This document shows, in pieces, positions 57,701-64,000 of a stretch of 64,000 nucleotides of DNA. The notes under the pieces are model-generated. The model worked only from the letters and a program-made list of their open reading frames with translations. It was not told where the DNA came from and made no database searches. Source of the stretch: JAHECQ01 sp963775125 (GTDB lineage: Bacteria; Actinomycetota; Acidimicrobiia; Acidimicrobiales; SZUA-35); the NCBI GenBank assembly GCA_963775125.1, contig CAVZHQ010000006.1:124001-188000 (forward strand), given 5' to 3'. The position numbers were made by a program, and so were the translations under genes. Position 1 is the stretch's first letter. Every line of letters starts with the position of its first letter.

Positions 57701-58356
57701 GTTGCCCGGTTCAGGGTGGACCCGAAGATCACGGGCTGGCCGAGCCCGTTTGCGGTCACGACGAGGTCGCCGTAGTCGGGCTGGTTGTTGGGGTACAGCG
57801 TGTCGAGCCCGGTCTCGGGCTGGTCGGCCGCAAGCTGCTGAGGTCCACCTGTGGGAGCAATACCCGTCGGGCCGATCTGTATTCGGTAGAGCCCCGCCGT
57901 CCCGTTGCCGTCCTCGACGCCGAAGTAGTAGAAGCCGTTCAAGTAGCCAGCGCCGGCCGATTCGATGTTGCCGTTCAGCTGGCCGGTGAGGTTGGCGAAG
58001 ACGCCCTCGGTCCCGGTGAGGGAGTCGTAGTAGTAGATGGTCTGGCCCGAACCCCAGTAGACGATGCCGAGGTCGGTGTTCGATGCCAGTCCGTTCATGA
58101 ACGTGCTCTGGCTCGTATGGAACTCGGGTGTCAGCGCGTACGTGGTCGAGTCGACGCGAAGCAGATTGCCGGTGTTGTCGGCGGCGAGGAAGTCGTCGGT
58201 GCACGAGAGCACGGGCGCTGCGGAGGCGGGCGTGTTCTCTGCTGTCGAGATGGCGACAGCGGAAACCGAGCCGATGATCGCGGAGGCAATGAGACTCGCC
58301 AGCATCTTTCGGGTCCGCACCCTGCGGGTACGAACGTCTTTCACTCGTGAGAACAT
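51703..58356 (-). CDS. Giant surface protein, segment 1: signal peptide, N-domains and first 12 repeats
   Basis: Correct frame from 58356 to about 52195. Residues 1-48 are a long basic signal peptide (hydrophobic part about 19-37, cleavage near PASAA). Residues about 50-295 form a DUF6923-like propeller region (LLRVDSTTYALT, YYFGVEDGNGTAGLYRI). About 300-480 holds two DUF11-like domains (LTYRFVATNSGTVPLGNVRI). About 510-630 is a proprotein-convertase P-like domain (HTYRGDLTVTLTGPD, GTWTLRVCDSANGDVG). From about 715 come twelve tandem repeats, each with a SDGSP turn and a YxSGDTNxDxLL loop. Downstream of 52195 this frame reads nonsense to 51703 because of a shift. No leaderless box is evident at the start; the 133-bp gap to 58490 shows nothing else. 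Confidence 0.85.
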   Translation of the reverse strand: MFSRVKDVRTRRVRTRKMLASLIASAIIGSVSAVAISTAENTPASAAPVLSCTDDFLAADNTGNLLRVDSTTYALTPEFHTSQSTFMNGLASNTDLGIVYWGSGQTIYYYDSLTGTEGVFANLTGQLNGNIESAGAGYLNGFYYFGVEDGNGTAGLYRIQIGPTGIAPTGGPQQLAADQPETGLDTLYPNNQPDYGDLVVTANGLGQPVIFGSTLNRATGESDVWSFNATTSVFTHIRHFNPGIGLQLAVYNGIIYGADTRVNPHTLMTVNPTTGATTNVGSIPTTLVDMADTWCTRSEAGSLSLAKTRTSSVDTDGSGSVSPGDVLTYRFVATNSGTVPLGNVRITDPLVGLSALTCSPTQPAALAVGATLTCTATYTVTVADGQAGQIVNTATALIGTTPQATATHTEPVSVVLPTVTKQANTAGPVSAGQALTYTVTVQNTTGVTLTGIAATDPLSSALTYVPNSTVANGYRTTTTAVSQTYANTQTGAVSETLTSCAAPLVRTFTVPGSLTVTDVDLGLDLTHTYRGDLTVTLTGPDNTIRTLVANSGDGNDNYDVRFDSSSVLAANDGNADTANDAGYDRSATSNQSLNFFNGINGGGTWTLRVCDSANGDVGTFNSAQLFLAGTQTGVSAVVLDNVAGGANADLVNGTPATLTTAGDALMLSPGQSMTITYQATVEPFDGSFSSVQNTVSVAATELIQPILATRTLALDPNPVLAVAKSGPAAAVTGQSVTYTFAVTHAPASDGSPISSVSIADNLAGTPSYVSGDDGDNLLEVGETWNYTINYTVTASAADPLINVATASGVDLAGSTVQATDNHSLDVDYRPAVQVQKSGPASAATGDMVTYSYVVSHAPGSDGSSIGTISLADDRTGAPTYVSGDDGDAFLEAGESWLFEDTYVVGVTDPLALTNTVSVTGVDRDGEAVAATDNHTLIVDFQPTIRVLKSGPATASVGDTVTYIFDVSHGVSSDGSPIATVVIDDDHVGVPAYQSGDDGDGVLELGETWQYSATSVVQPGDPNTLTNIVVVRGNDADGQLTTDADTHSLDVAYAPVLAVDKQAVGAAAVGDAVTYTFTVSHALASDGSPVGSISLADDWTAAPTYQSGDDGDNLLESGEVWTYNATRTILGSDPDPLVNTATVDGTDPDGDAVSATGQHSLDIDVAPSLAVGKNGPATAAVGDTVTYEFTVAHGASSDGSPISSVTVVDDIAGPATYVSGDTNSDGLLQMSESWTYQVDFLVTAAAPDSLVNRVTAVGVDSDSTTLSAQDSHSLNVEFSPVLVLSKSGPANATVGQTVTYTFAVTHAPSSDGAPVSGVAVSDSVTAAPAYVSGDTDSDGLLEPDETWQYSVTKLVGPNDVDPLVNSGTVTGTDPDGDTITASDDHSLGIDFLPIIEVVKGGPSSANVGDVVTYTFDVSHAPGSDGSSVNGLTVTDDIAGPATYQSGDTDADTLLDTTETWRYTITHTVDASDPNPLVNVATATGSDRDGQSLSANDSHSLDLAYNPTIEVVKTGPATATVGQTVDFTFEVSHAPDSDGTDLTNLTLGDNQTGTPVYISGDANSDGLLQDAETWTFTSSYLVTAASPDPMVNVATVGADDLTDEPVGATDTHAIDIDFAPALSVDKNGPASADIGDTVSFTFEVSHSGASDGSAVSAVTVTDDQIGGATYISGDTNVDALLQWGETWVFSADHLVSLNDADPFVNVGTAAGTDQDGGQVSASSNHSMAIDHRPVLLVDKTGPAAAPIGALVTYSFAVSHAPASDGSVVGGVTVNDDIAGPATYSSGDTDSDGMIDPGETWMFSGSRTILASDADPLVNTAVVSATDPDGDPITGTDSHSLDVGIAPVIALTKAGQTDAAVGQNVTYTFRVTHDPTSDGSPILNTTITDDIAGPATYLNGDDGDTALELGEEWVYQATYTIQPTDPTPLTNTATANATNRDGGPLTDTATHNTTIDYTPQITITKTGPATANVDDTITYQLDVTHAPTSDGSPVMNLSVNDDVAGPASYVSGDTNNDNLLQTTETWRYEADYTVPADAPETLVNLGTANAEDGNGDLLVAAGLAHHDHRFRAGADRVQDRSGDGERRRNTHLHLHRFPRCGERRVPGHSPGCRRRHRRTRHLPVRRHRRRQRTRWRRDLGLHSHLPRAPQRGRPADEHGNHFRRRSRRAKPSPPPTPIPPTSDSPPTCRSPRPVRPPPLPMTPSPTTLPYLTPPPPMAHR
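52410..52782. repeat. Perfect 373-bp duplication, copy 2
   Basis: Second copy of the block at 50042-50414. Similarity continues for about 130 bp below the block (towards 52280) but with differences, so the sharp identity ends at the block edges. Confidence 0.9.
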
Positions 58357-58489
58357 GAATGTCGCACCACTTCGAGACTGAACAGGAGCCGATCCGGATC
58401 AAACGGCGTCCTCCTTTCGGCTGGCGTCATCCGAAGATGAGATTGATGCGAGGCAGGCGTGGCCCCCCGGTCCGAGCTAGAAACAGAGG

Positions 58490-59681
58490 ATGGAACTGGA
58501 CGTAGCCGCAACCGACCTCGCCTTGACCACGACACGAGCCGTTCGGCTTCGACTCGATCTCGAGCGCCCGGTCGACCCGCAGATCCTGCTCGATTGCATC
58601 GATGTCGCCGAACAGGCGCCGACCGGAGGCAATCAAGGCAGCCGGCGTTGGGTGATCGTTCGGGATCAGGCCAAGAAGGATCGTTTGGCCGAGCTGTACC
58701 GCGCATCGGCCGGGCAGTGGATGATCGATGCGCACGAACGTTTGCGGGGCAGCGGTCACCCCAACGAGAAGGTCATGCGTTCGGCGGCGCACCTCGCTCG
58801 AGCACCTGTCCGAGGTTCCGGCCATCGTCATCCCGACGATCATCGGAGTCCACGACGGCAGCGGGCGGCCCGGCTTGTTCGACTCGGTCCTCCAGAGCGT
58901 CTGGAGCTTCTGCGTGGCCCTCCGCGCCCGGGGCCTGGGCACGGCCTGGACGACGGCCGGGCTGACTGAGGACGAGGCGATCGCCGAGCTGCTGGAGATT
59001 CCCGCCGGCATGACCCAGATCGCCATGATCCCCGTGGCGTGGACGAAAGGTACTGACTTCAAACCGGCGCCCCGGTTGCCCGCCCGATCGATCGCCTTCT
59101 TCGACACGTACTCGCACACATGGGAGCGCGGGCCCAGTGAGCCGGCGTGCCATGCCGACGGCCCCGGGACGGTGGTCGAGGTCGACATCGATGCAACACC
59201 CGAAGAGGTGTGGCCGATGGTCAGCGATATTTCGTTCAGCGCATCGGTCAGCACGGAGTTCCTCGGAGCTCGATGGTCCGTCGGCGCCAACCCCGCGAAT
59301 CCGGCTGTCGGTGACCAGTTCACCGGCACCAACACCCACCCGGCGATTGGTACGTGGGACGTTCCCTGCTTCATCAGCCACCACGAACGCAACCGCAGCT
59401 TCGGATGGGTGACCTCGGACCCCGCCAACCCCGGAGCGCAGTGGCGCTTCGACCTCGAGCCGATCGCGGGCAAGACCCGTTTGCGGTACCGGGTGGTGAT
59501 CGGCCCGGGCCCATCGGGCATCAGCGCGGCCATCGAGGCGATGCCCGACAAGGAACCGCGGATCCTGCAACGCAGGCTCGGCGAGCATCGCAGGAACATG
59601 ACCGCGGTGGTTCAAGCCATCGCCGCTGCAGCTGTACAGGCAAGCCCAGACATTGCAGGCCCAGACAAGGAGCAAGCATGA
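58490..59681 (+). CDS. Nitroreductase fused to an SRPBCC (START-like) domain, one frameshift
   Basis: Residues 1 to about 212 are a nitroreductase domain (TTTRAVRLRLDLERPVD, EQAPTGGNQGSRRW, RARGLGTAWTTAGL), a clear relative of the gene at 18338-18979. Without a stop it continues into about 180 residues of SRPBCC type (VVEVDIDATPEEVWPMVSDISF, GDQFTGTNTH, TRLRYRVVIGPGPSG). One shift occurs near 58795-58800, where HLA is followed by EHLSEVPAIV in the other frame; removing one base gives 396 residues. The fusion itself is in one frame, so it is not produced by the shift. It overlaps the M20 gene as ATGA (59678-59681). Confidence 0.82.
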
Positions 59682-60901
59682 CCGACGGAACGATGACGAT
59701 CGAGCGGGGTAAGGCCGGCGCCAGGGGGGCGATCGGTGAAGCGCACGACATGCTGGTCGACTTGTCCCACCGCATTTGGGACCACCCCGAGTTGGCCTTC
59801 GAGGAGGTGAAGACTTCCGCGGCGGTGGCCGAGGTCCTCGATGCCGCCGGCTTCCGAGTGTCGACGGGGGTCTCCGATCTGCCGACGGCCTTCGTGGCCG
59901 AGTACGGCTCGGGGCCGCTGCACGTCGGCATCTGTGCCGAGCTGGACGCGCTGCCCGGTATCGGTCACGCGTGTGGCCACAACGTCATCGCAGCCGCCGG
60001 GGTCGGCGCCGGTATCGGCCTTGCCGCTCTGGCTGACGAGCTCGGCATCACGGTTCGGGTGCTCGGCACGCCGGCCGAGGAGATTGGTGGCGGCAAGATC
60101 CTCATGCTCGAACGTGGTTCGTTCGACGGACTGCACCTGGCGATGATGGTGCACCCGTCGCCGCTCGAACTCGATGACTTTCCCACGCTGGCCATCGATC
60201 AGTGCGACTTCCATTTCCATGGCCGCACCGCGCATGCCTCCACGGCGCCCCACCTCGGCATCAATGCGGCCGATGCCATCACCGTCGCCCAGGTGAGTGT
60301 CGGCCTGCTTCGTCAGCACCTCAACCACGGCGACCAGATACACGGCATCGTGACCCGGGGGGGCGAGGCCGCCAACATCGTTCCCGGCGATGCGACTGCT
60401 CGATTCTTCTGGCGCGCTCCCTCGCTCGATGCCCTCGGCCGTCTCGAGCCGCGGGTCAAGGCTTGTTTCGAAGCGGGTGCCATCGCCACGGGAGCAACAT
60501 TGAAGGTCGAGCAACTCGGACCGCCCTACTCCGAGTTCATCTCCGACGCCGATCTGCGGGCGTTCTACCGGGCCAACGGCGAGGCGCTCGGTCGACGGTT
60601 CTCGGCGGCTCCGACGTCGGCGGCAGGGTCCACCGACATGGCCAACATCAGCTTGGTCATGCCGACCATCCATCCGATGCTCGGCCTCGACTCGTACCCG
60701 ACGGTCAATCACCAACCGGAGTTCGCGGCGTTCTGTCGGACACCCGTCGCCGACCAGGCGCTCATCGATGGCGCCATCGGCATGGCGTGGACGGTCATCG
60801 ACGCAGCGCTCACGCCGGCGGTTGCTCAGCGATTGCTGGCCGGGCCCGAGGGTGGCACCGTCTACAGCGGCCGGACCAACTACCCGTGGCGGTTCCAATA
60901 G
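59678..60901 (+). CDS. M20 family amidohydrolase (AbgB/PM20D2-like)
   Basis: A 407-residue metallopeptidase-fold amidohydrolase. HPELAFEE near residues 33-40 and CAELDALPGIGHACGHN (about 88-104) supply metal ligands, AEEIGGGK holds the general base Glu, and HFHGRTAHAS belongs to the dimerisation lid. It hydrolyses an amide such as an N-acyl amino acid or aminobenzoyl dipeptide in the cytoplasm. Start ATG 59678 overlaps the fusion gene stop, and the aldehyde dehydrogenase follows after 11 bp, so the three probably form one operon. Confidence 0.9.
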   Translation: MTDGTMTIERGKAGARGAIGEAHDMLVDLSHRIWDHPELAFEEVKTSAAVAEVLDAAGFRVSTGVSDLPTAFVAEYGSGPLHVGICAELDALPGIGHACGHNVIAAAGVGAGIGLAALADELGITVRVLGTPAEEIGGGKILMLERGSFDGLHLAMMVHPSPLELDDFPTLAIDQCDFHFHGRTAHASTAPHLGINAADAITVAQVSVGLLRQHLNHGDQIHGIVTRGGEAANIVPGDATARFFWRAPSLDALGRLEPRVKACFEAGAIATGATLKVEQLGPPYSEFISDADLRAFYRANGEALGRRFSAAPTSAAGSTDMANISLVMPTIHPMLGLDSYPTVNHQPEFAAFCRTPVADQALIDGAIGMAWTVIDAALTPAVAQRLLAGPEGGTVYSGRTNYPWRFQ

Positions 60902-60912
60902 TCTGAGCGGCT

Positions 60913-62355
60913 ATGACCTTCGAAGTGGTTCGAACCGACCTCCTGATCGGCGGGCAGTGGCGCGCCGGCTCCGACCAAGCGCGCATCAGCGTGCTCGATC
61001 CTGCCAGCGGCACCGAGCTCGCCAGTGTCGCCGCCGGCACGCCGGCTGACGCAGCGGCTGCATGCGACGCGGCCGCAGCGGCCCAGGCGTCCTGGGCTGC
61101 AACTGCTCCTCGTGTCCGGTCCGAAGTGCTCCGCAGCTGCTGGCAGATCCTGGTCGACCACACCGAGGAACTGGCCGAGCTCATCACGCGGGAGCATGGC
61201 AAGCCACTGGTCGACGCGGCGGGCGAGGTGGCCTACGCCGCCGAGTTCTTCCGTTGGAACGCCGAGGAAGCGGTGCGCATCCACGGTTCGTTGAGCGTTG
61301 CTCCTTCGGGGAACAACCGCATCCTGGTCCGTCACCCGCCGGTCGGGGTGGTGGTGATGGTCACGCCGTGGAACTTCCCGGCGGCCATGATCACCCGCAA
61401 GCTGGCGCCGGCGTTGGCGGCCGGCAACGCCGTGGTCATCAAGCCCCCGAAGGAGACCCCGCTCACGGCCTTGCGTATCGCCGATCTGCTCCAGGAAGCC
61501 GGGGTCCCCAACGGGCTCGTCAACGTGGTGCCCACGCTCGACTCGGGCGCGTGGTTCGACGCTGCGGTCGACCATCGGGCAACGCGCATGGTGTCGTTCA
61601 CCGGCTCGACCGAGATCGGACGCGTCCTGCTCCGTCGATGCGCCGACCGGGTGCTGAAGGTCGTCATGGAACTCGGTGGCAACGCGCCGTTCATCGTGTT
61701 CGATGACGCTGACGTCGACGCCGCGGTCGAAGGCGCCATGGTGGCCAAGATGCGCCACTCGGCCGAGACGTGCACCGCGGCCAATCGGTTCTACGCCGAG
61801 GCCGCGATTTCCGAGGAGTTCACCGCGAAGCTGGCCGCTGCAATGTCGGGCATCAAGGTCGGCAACGGCCTCGAGTCCGGCGTCACCTGCGGACCGATGA
61901 TCAACGCAGCGGCCATCGAGACCATCGATTCTCTGGTGCAAGCGGCCGTCGGCGAAGGCGCCTCGGCTGTCGTCGGTGGTTCGAAGGTCGACGCGCCGGG
62001 GTTCTTCTATCAGCCCACCGTTCTGGCAGACGTCGACCCTGGCGCCGACATCACTCGCCACGAGATCTTCGGACCCGTGGCCCCCGTCATCACGTTCACC
62101 GACACCGCAGTGATGATCGACCAGGCGAACGACACCGAGATGGGCCTCACCGCCTACGTCTATACCCGAGACCTGGCCAAGGGCCTGTCGGTCAGCGAAC
62201 GCATCCAGGCCGGCATGATCGGCCTCAATCGGGGCGCGGTCTCCGATCCGGCCGCACCGTTCGGTGGCATGAAGCAGTCCGGCCTCGGCCGCGAAGGTGC
62301 CAGCGAAGGCATCTACGAGTTCTGCGAAACCCAGTACATCGCTGCCTCCTGGTAA
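60913..62355 (+). CDS. NAD(P)-dependent aldehyde dehydrogenase (succinate-semialdehyde type)
   Basis: A 480-residue aldehyde dehydrogenase. TPWNFPAAMITRKLAPALAAGN forms the cofactor-binding start, FTGSTEIGR the nucleotide loop, Glu253 in MELGGNAPF is the general base and Cys287 in SAETCTAANRF the nucleophile; GPVAPVITF and the final GGMKQSGLGREGASEGIYEF are typical of the succinate-semialdehyde group. It oxidises an aldehyde to the acid. It probably acts with the M20 amidohydrolase on the same substrate. TAGTCT at 60899-60904 lies eight nt upstream, slightly too far for the leaderless pattern, and the gap is only 11 bp. Confidence 0.94.
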   Translation: MTFEVVRTDLLIGGQWRAGSDQARISVLDPASGTELASVAAGTPADAAAACDAAAAAQASWAATAPRVRSEVLRSCWQILVDHTEELAELITREHGKPLVDAAGEVAYAAEFFRWNAEEAVRIHGSLSVAPSGNNRILVRHPPVGVVVMVTPWNFPAAMITRKLAPALAAGNAVVIKPPKETPLTALRIADLLQEAGVPNGLVNVVPTLDSGAWFDAAVDHRATRMVSFTGSTEIGRVLLRRCADRVLKVVMELGGNAPFIVFDDADVDAAVEGAMVAKMRHSAETCTAANRFYAEAAISEEFTAKLAAAMSGIKVGNGLESGVTCGPMINAAAIETIDSLVQAAVGEGASAVVGGSKVDAPGFFYQPTVLADVDPGADITRHEIFGPVAPVITFTDTAVMIDQANDTEMGLTAYVYTRDLAKGLSVSERIQAGMIGLNRGAVSDPAAPFGGMKQSGLGREGASEGIYEFCETQYIAASW

Positions 62356-62369
62356 CCCATCACTCGGTC

Positions 62370-62840
62370 TCAGCCGACGAGGCGGGCCATCTCGACGGCG
62401 ACGATGGCGGCTTCCTCGCCGACGTTGTGGCCTCCGGGGCCCTCGCTTCGAGCCAGCGCTTGGACCTCGTTCTCGACGGTCACCAGTCCGAAGGCCATGG
62501 GAATGCCGGTCTCGAGCTGGGCGGACATGATGCCGTTGGCCGCGCCCTCGGAGACCAGCTCGTAGTGGGTGGTCTCACCGCGGATCACGGCCCCGATGCA
62601 GACGATGGCCTCGACGCGTCCCGACTGGGCGAGGGACTTGGCGGCGAGTGGAAGTTCGAAGCACCCGGGGACCGTCAGTTCGACGACTTCGGCGACGTCG
62701 AGATCGGCCAGGCCTCGGCGGACTCCGTCGGCCAGGCGGTCGACAATGGCCGTGTTCCAGCGTGCGCTGATGATGCCGACGCGAAGCCCGTCCCCCGAGA
62801 GTCCTTCGAGCAGGTGGGCGCGCTTGTCTCCGGTGGCCAT
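62370..62840 (-). CDS. ribH: 6,7-dimethyl-8-ribityllumazine synthase
   Basis: A 156-residue lumazine synthase, the next-to-last step of riboflavin synthesis, forming large capsid-like or pentameric assemblies. RVGIISARWN near residue 18 is the substrate-binding start. VPGCFELPLA and GAVIRGETTHYELVSEGAANGI hold the phosphate-binding and catalytic His residues, and the length is normal. The frame is open to 62942, but ATG 62840 is supported by TACGGT seven nt upstream. No other rib gene is adjacent, and no FMN riboswitch is visible in the short upstream gap. Confidence 0.96.
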   Translation of the reverse strand: MATGDKRAHLLEGLSGDGLRVGIISARWNTAIVDRLADGVRRGLADLDVAEVVELTVPGCFELPLAAKSLAQSGRVEAIVCIGAVIRGETTHYELVSEGAANGIMSAQLETGIPMAFGLVTVENEVQALARSEGPGGHNVGEEAAIVAVEMARLVG

Positions 62841-62847
62841 GGCGTGC

Positions 62848-62853
62848 ACCGTA
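62848..62853 (-). promoter_or_regulatory. -10 box, leaderless start of ribH
   Basis: TACGGT on the minus strand lies seven nt before ATG 62840. There is no room for an FMN riboswitch between promoter and gene. Confidence 0.55.
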
Positions 62854-62886
62854 GCGCCGAGCTCGGTGAGGACCCGAACCGGCCGC

Positions 62887-63614
62887 CTACTTCCAGGCGA
62901 AGACCGGCTGCTCGTACTCGTCGACCCGAACCGGCGAGCCATCGAAGGCCACCGCGCGGAACTGGTGGATCACCGCGCCCGTCGGGGCGTGGATGAGATC
63001 GCCGCCGATGGGAATCTGGATCACCGGACGCTCGCTCTCGGGGATCTGCACGAACCTCGGTTCACGACGAAGTTCCCGCAGCGCGATTCGGTGGAGCGAG
63101 GCGACCTCGTCGGGGTTGGCCACGGGCTCCAGCTCACTCGGGCACCAGAACACGAACGGTGAGATGACATAGCCTGACCGGGTCGGGTAGTCGTCGAGGC
63201 GGCCGAGGAGATGCTCGGTGGACAGTTGCAGACCGACTTCCTCGTGGGTCTCCCTCATTGCCGCTTCCAGTGGCGTCTCGCCGTGGTCGATACGGCCACC
63301 CGGCAGCGCCCATTGCCGGGCGTGAGCCGCGAGGTGCGAACCACGGCGAGTCAGCAGCACCGCGGCGCCGCCGGCAGTGCCGTCGACGCGTCCGGTCAGG
63401 TGTGTGAGTTCCTCGATGCCGGGAATGCCGCTGAGGTCGCTGAAACGATCGACGTCGGACTCGTCGGTCCCGTGGGTCGAGGCGTCGCTGTCGAGCACGA
63501 TGATCGCCACCGCGGCATGGCGACGACCGTCCAGCGAGTGCAGTCGGAGCTCGTGGCCGGCGAGGTTCATGGCCAGGCGCTCGCGGAGGGCTTCGTCGAA
63601 CGGCACGTCACGGT

Positions 63615-63621
<7 letters not shown>
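62887..63621 (-). CDS. Nudix hydrolase
   Basis: A 244-residue Nudix protein of the CoA pyrophosphatase-like (NudL) group. The Nudix box GGRIDHGETPLEAAMRETHEEVGLQL is complete, and the region before it (VLLTRRGSHLAAHARQWALPGG) matches the NudL-type lead-in. It cleaves a nucleoside diphosphate linked to another moiety, perhaps CoA. ATG 63621 overlaps the upstream SDR stop by 7 nt (63615-63621), which indicates coupling; an alternative ATG at 63642 would overlap more. A 46-bp gap separates its stop from the ribH start. Confidence 0.88.

Positions 63622-64000
<379 letters not shown>

Larger units (their letters stand above)
38829..58356 (-). other. Giant LAxTG-anchored repeat surface protein locus (one gene, about 25 frameshifts)
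   Basis: From ATG 58356 to the stop at 38829 a single protein of about 6,480 residues can be followed by changing frame. Order: signal peptide, propeller-like N-domain, two DUF11-like domains, a P/Homo-B-like domain, about 35 repeats of about 114 residues (period about 343 bp) with the motif SGD-x(5-6)-LL-x(3)-E-T/S-W, eleven DUF11-like repeats, six SdrD-B-like domains, then LAFTG (38925-38939), a membrane span and RRRRG. This is the layout of a sortase-anchored adhesin or cell-surface fibre. No sortase lies in the window. Shifts near 52195, 51875, 51605 and 51062 are isolated; 41.9-46.0 kb holds most of the rest. The entries below describe its readable segments. Confidence 0.85.

Noticed and set aside
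46323..58350. Long plus-strand open frames (for example 46323-48338, 52747-55218, 55555-58350) opposite the giant surface gene
   Set aside because: They are antisense shadows. Their translations are low-complexity Gly/Val/Arg/Asp with no domains, and they exist because high-GC repeat DNA lacks stops on the other strand.

Overview
The window looks like a high-GC actinobacterial chromosome. Acidimicrobiia or a relative fits best, judging by the mix of acyl-CoA dehydrogenases, CaiB/BaiF CoA-transferases, SDRs and epoxide hydrolase, a LAxTG-type surface anchor, and many start codons sitting 6-7 nt after a TANNNT box (leaderless mRNAs). This placement is inferred from protein style, not from a marker gene. 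No rRNA, tRNA, CRISPR array, insertion sequence or prophage was seen, and no gene-free stretch exceeds 300 bases.

Layout. 1-10 kb: the end of a secreted (TadG-like?) protein, an MFS/epoxide-hydrolase pair, an SDR, an acyl-CoA dehydrogenase, and a minus-strand operon (MFS exporter, class III aminotransferase, SDR, DUF2461). 10-24 kb: rhodanese, cupin, a second acyl-CoA dehydrogenase with a PGPGW membrane protein, a flavin monooxygenase/hydrolase pair, a CoA-transferase, a hotdog thioesterase, a RidA plus split TPP-decarboxylase operon, nitroreductase, a reductase/AtzG-like/amidase operon and a D-aminoacylase-type amidohydrolase. 24-34.5 kb: DUF7064-like protein, Tat-exported PhoX phosphatase, MFS, second CoA-transferase, FAD oxidoreductase, NTF2-like protein, a shattered secreted 5'-nucleotidase and a third acyl-CoA dehydrogenase. 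34.5-38.7 kb: valS and a small HEPN-like gene pair. 38.8-58.4 kb: one giant minus-strand surface-protein gene of about 19.5 kb. 58.5-64 kb: a nitroreductase-SRPBCC fusion, M20 amidohydrolase, aldehyde dehydrogenase, ribH, Nudix and a truncated SDR.

How it works together. Most of the catabolic genes form short operons with ATGA stop/start overlaps. They suit breakdown of acyl-CoA, amide, epoxide and aromatic-type substrates. PhoX and the 5'-nucleotidase would release phosphate outside the cell. The giant protein has a signal peptide, about 35 repeats of about 114 residues each carrying an EF-hand-like acidic loop, 11 DUF11-like repeats, six SdrD-B-like domains and an LAFTG cell-wall anchor, so it is most likely an adhesin or stalk.

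Caution. Frameshifts occur in bursts (8.4-9.6, 31.3-33.0 and 41.9-46.0 kb) while the encoded protein stays conserved across frames. This looks more like assembly or homopolymer indel error than gene decay, although the sequence alone cannot decide.
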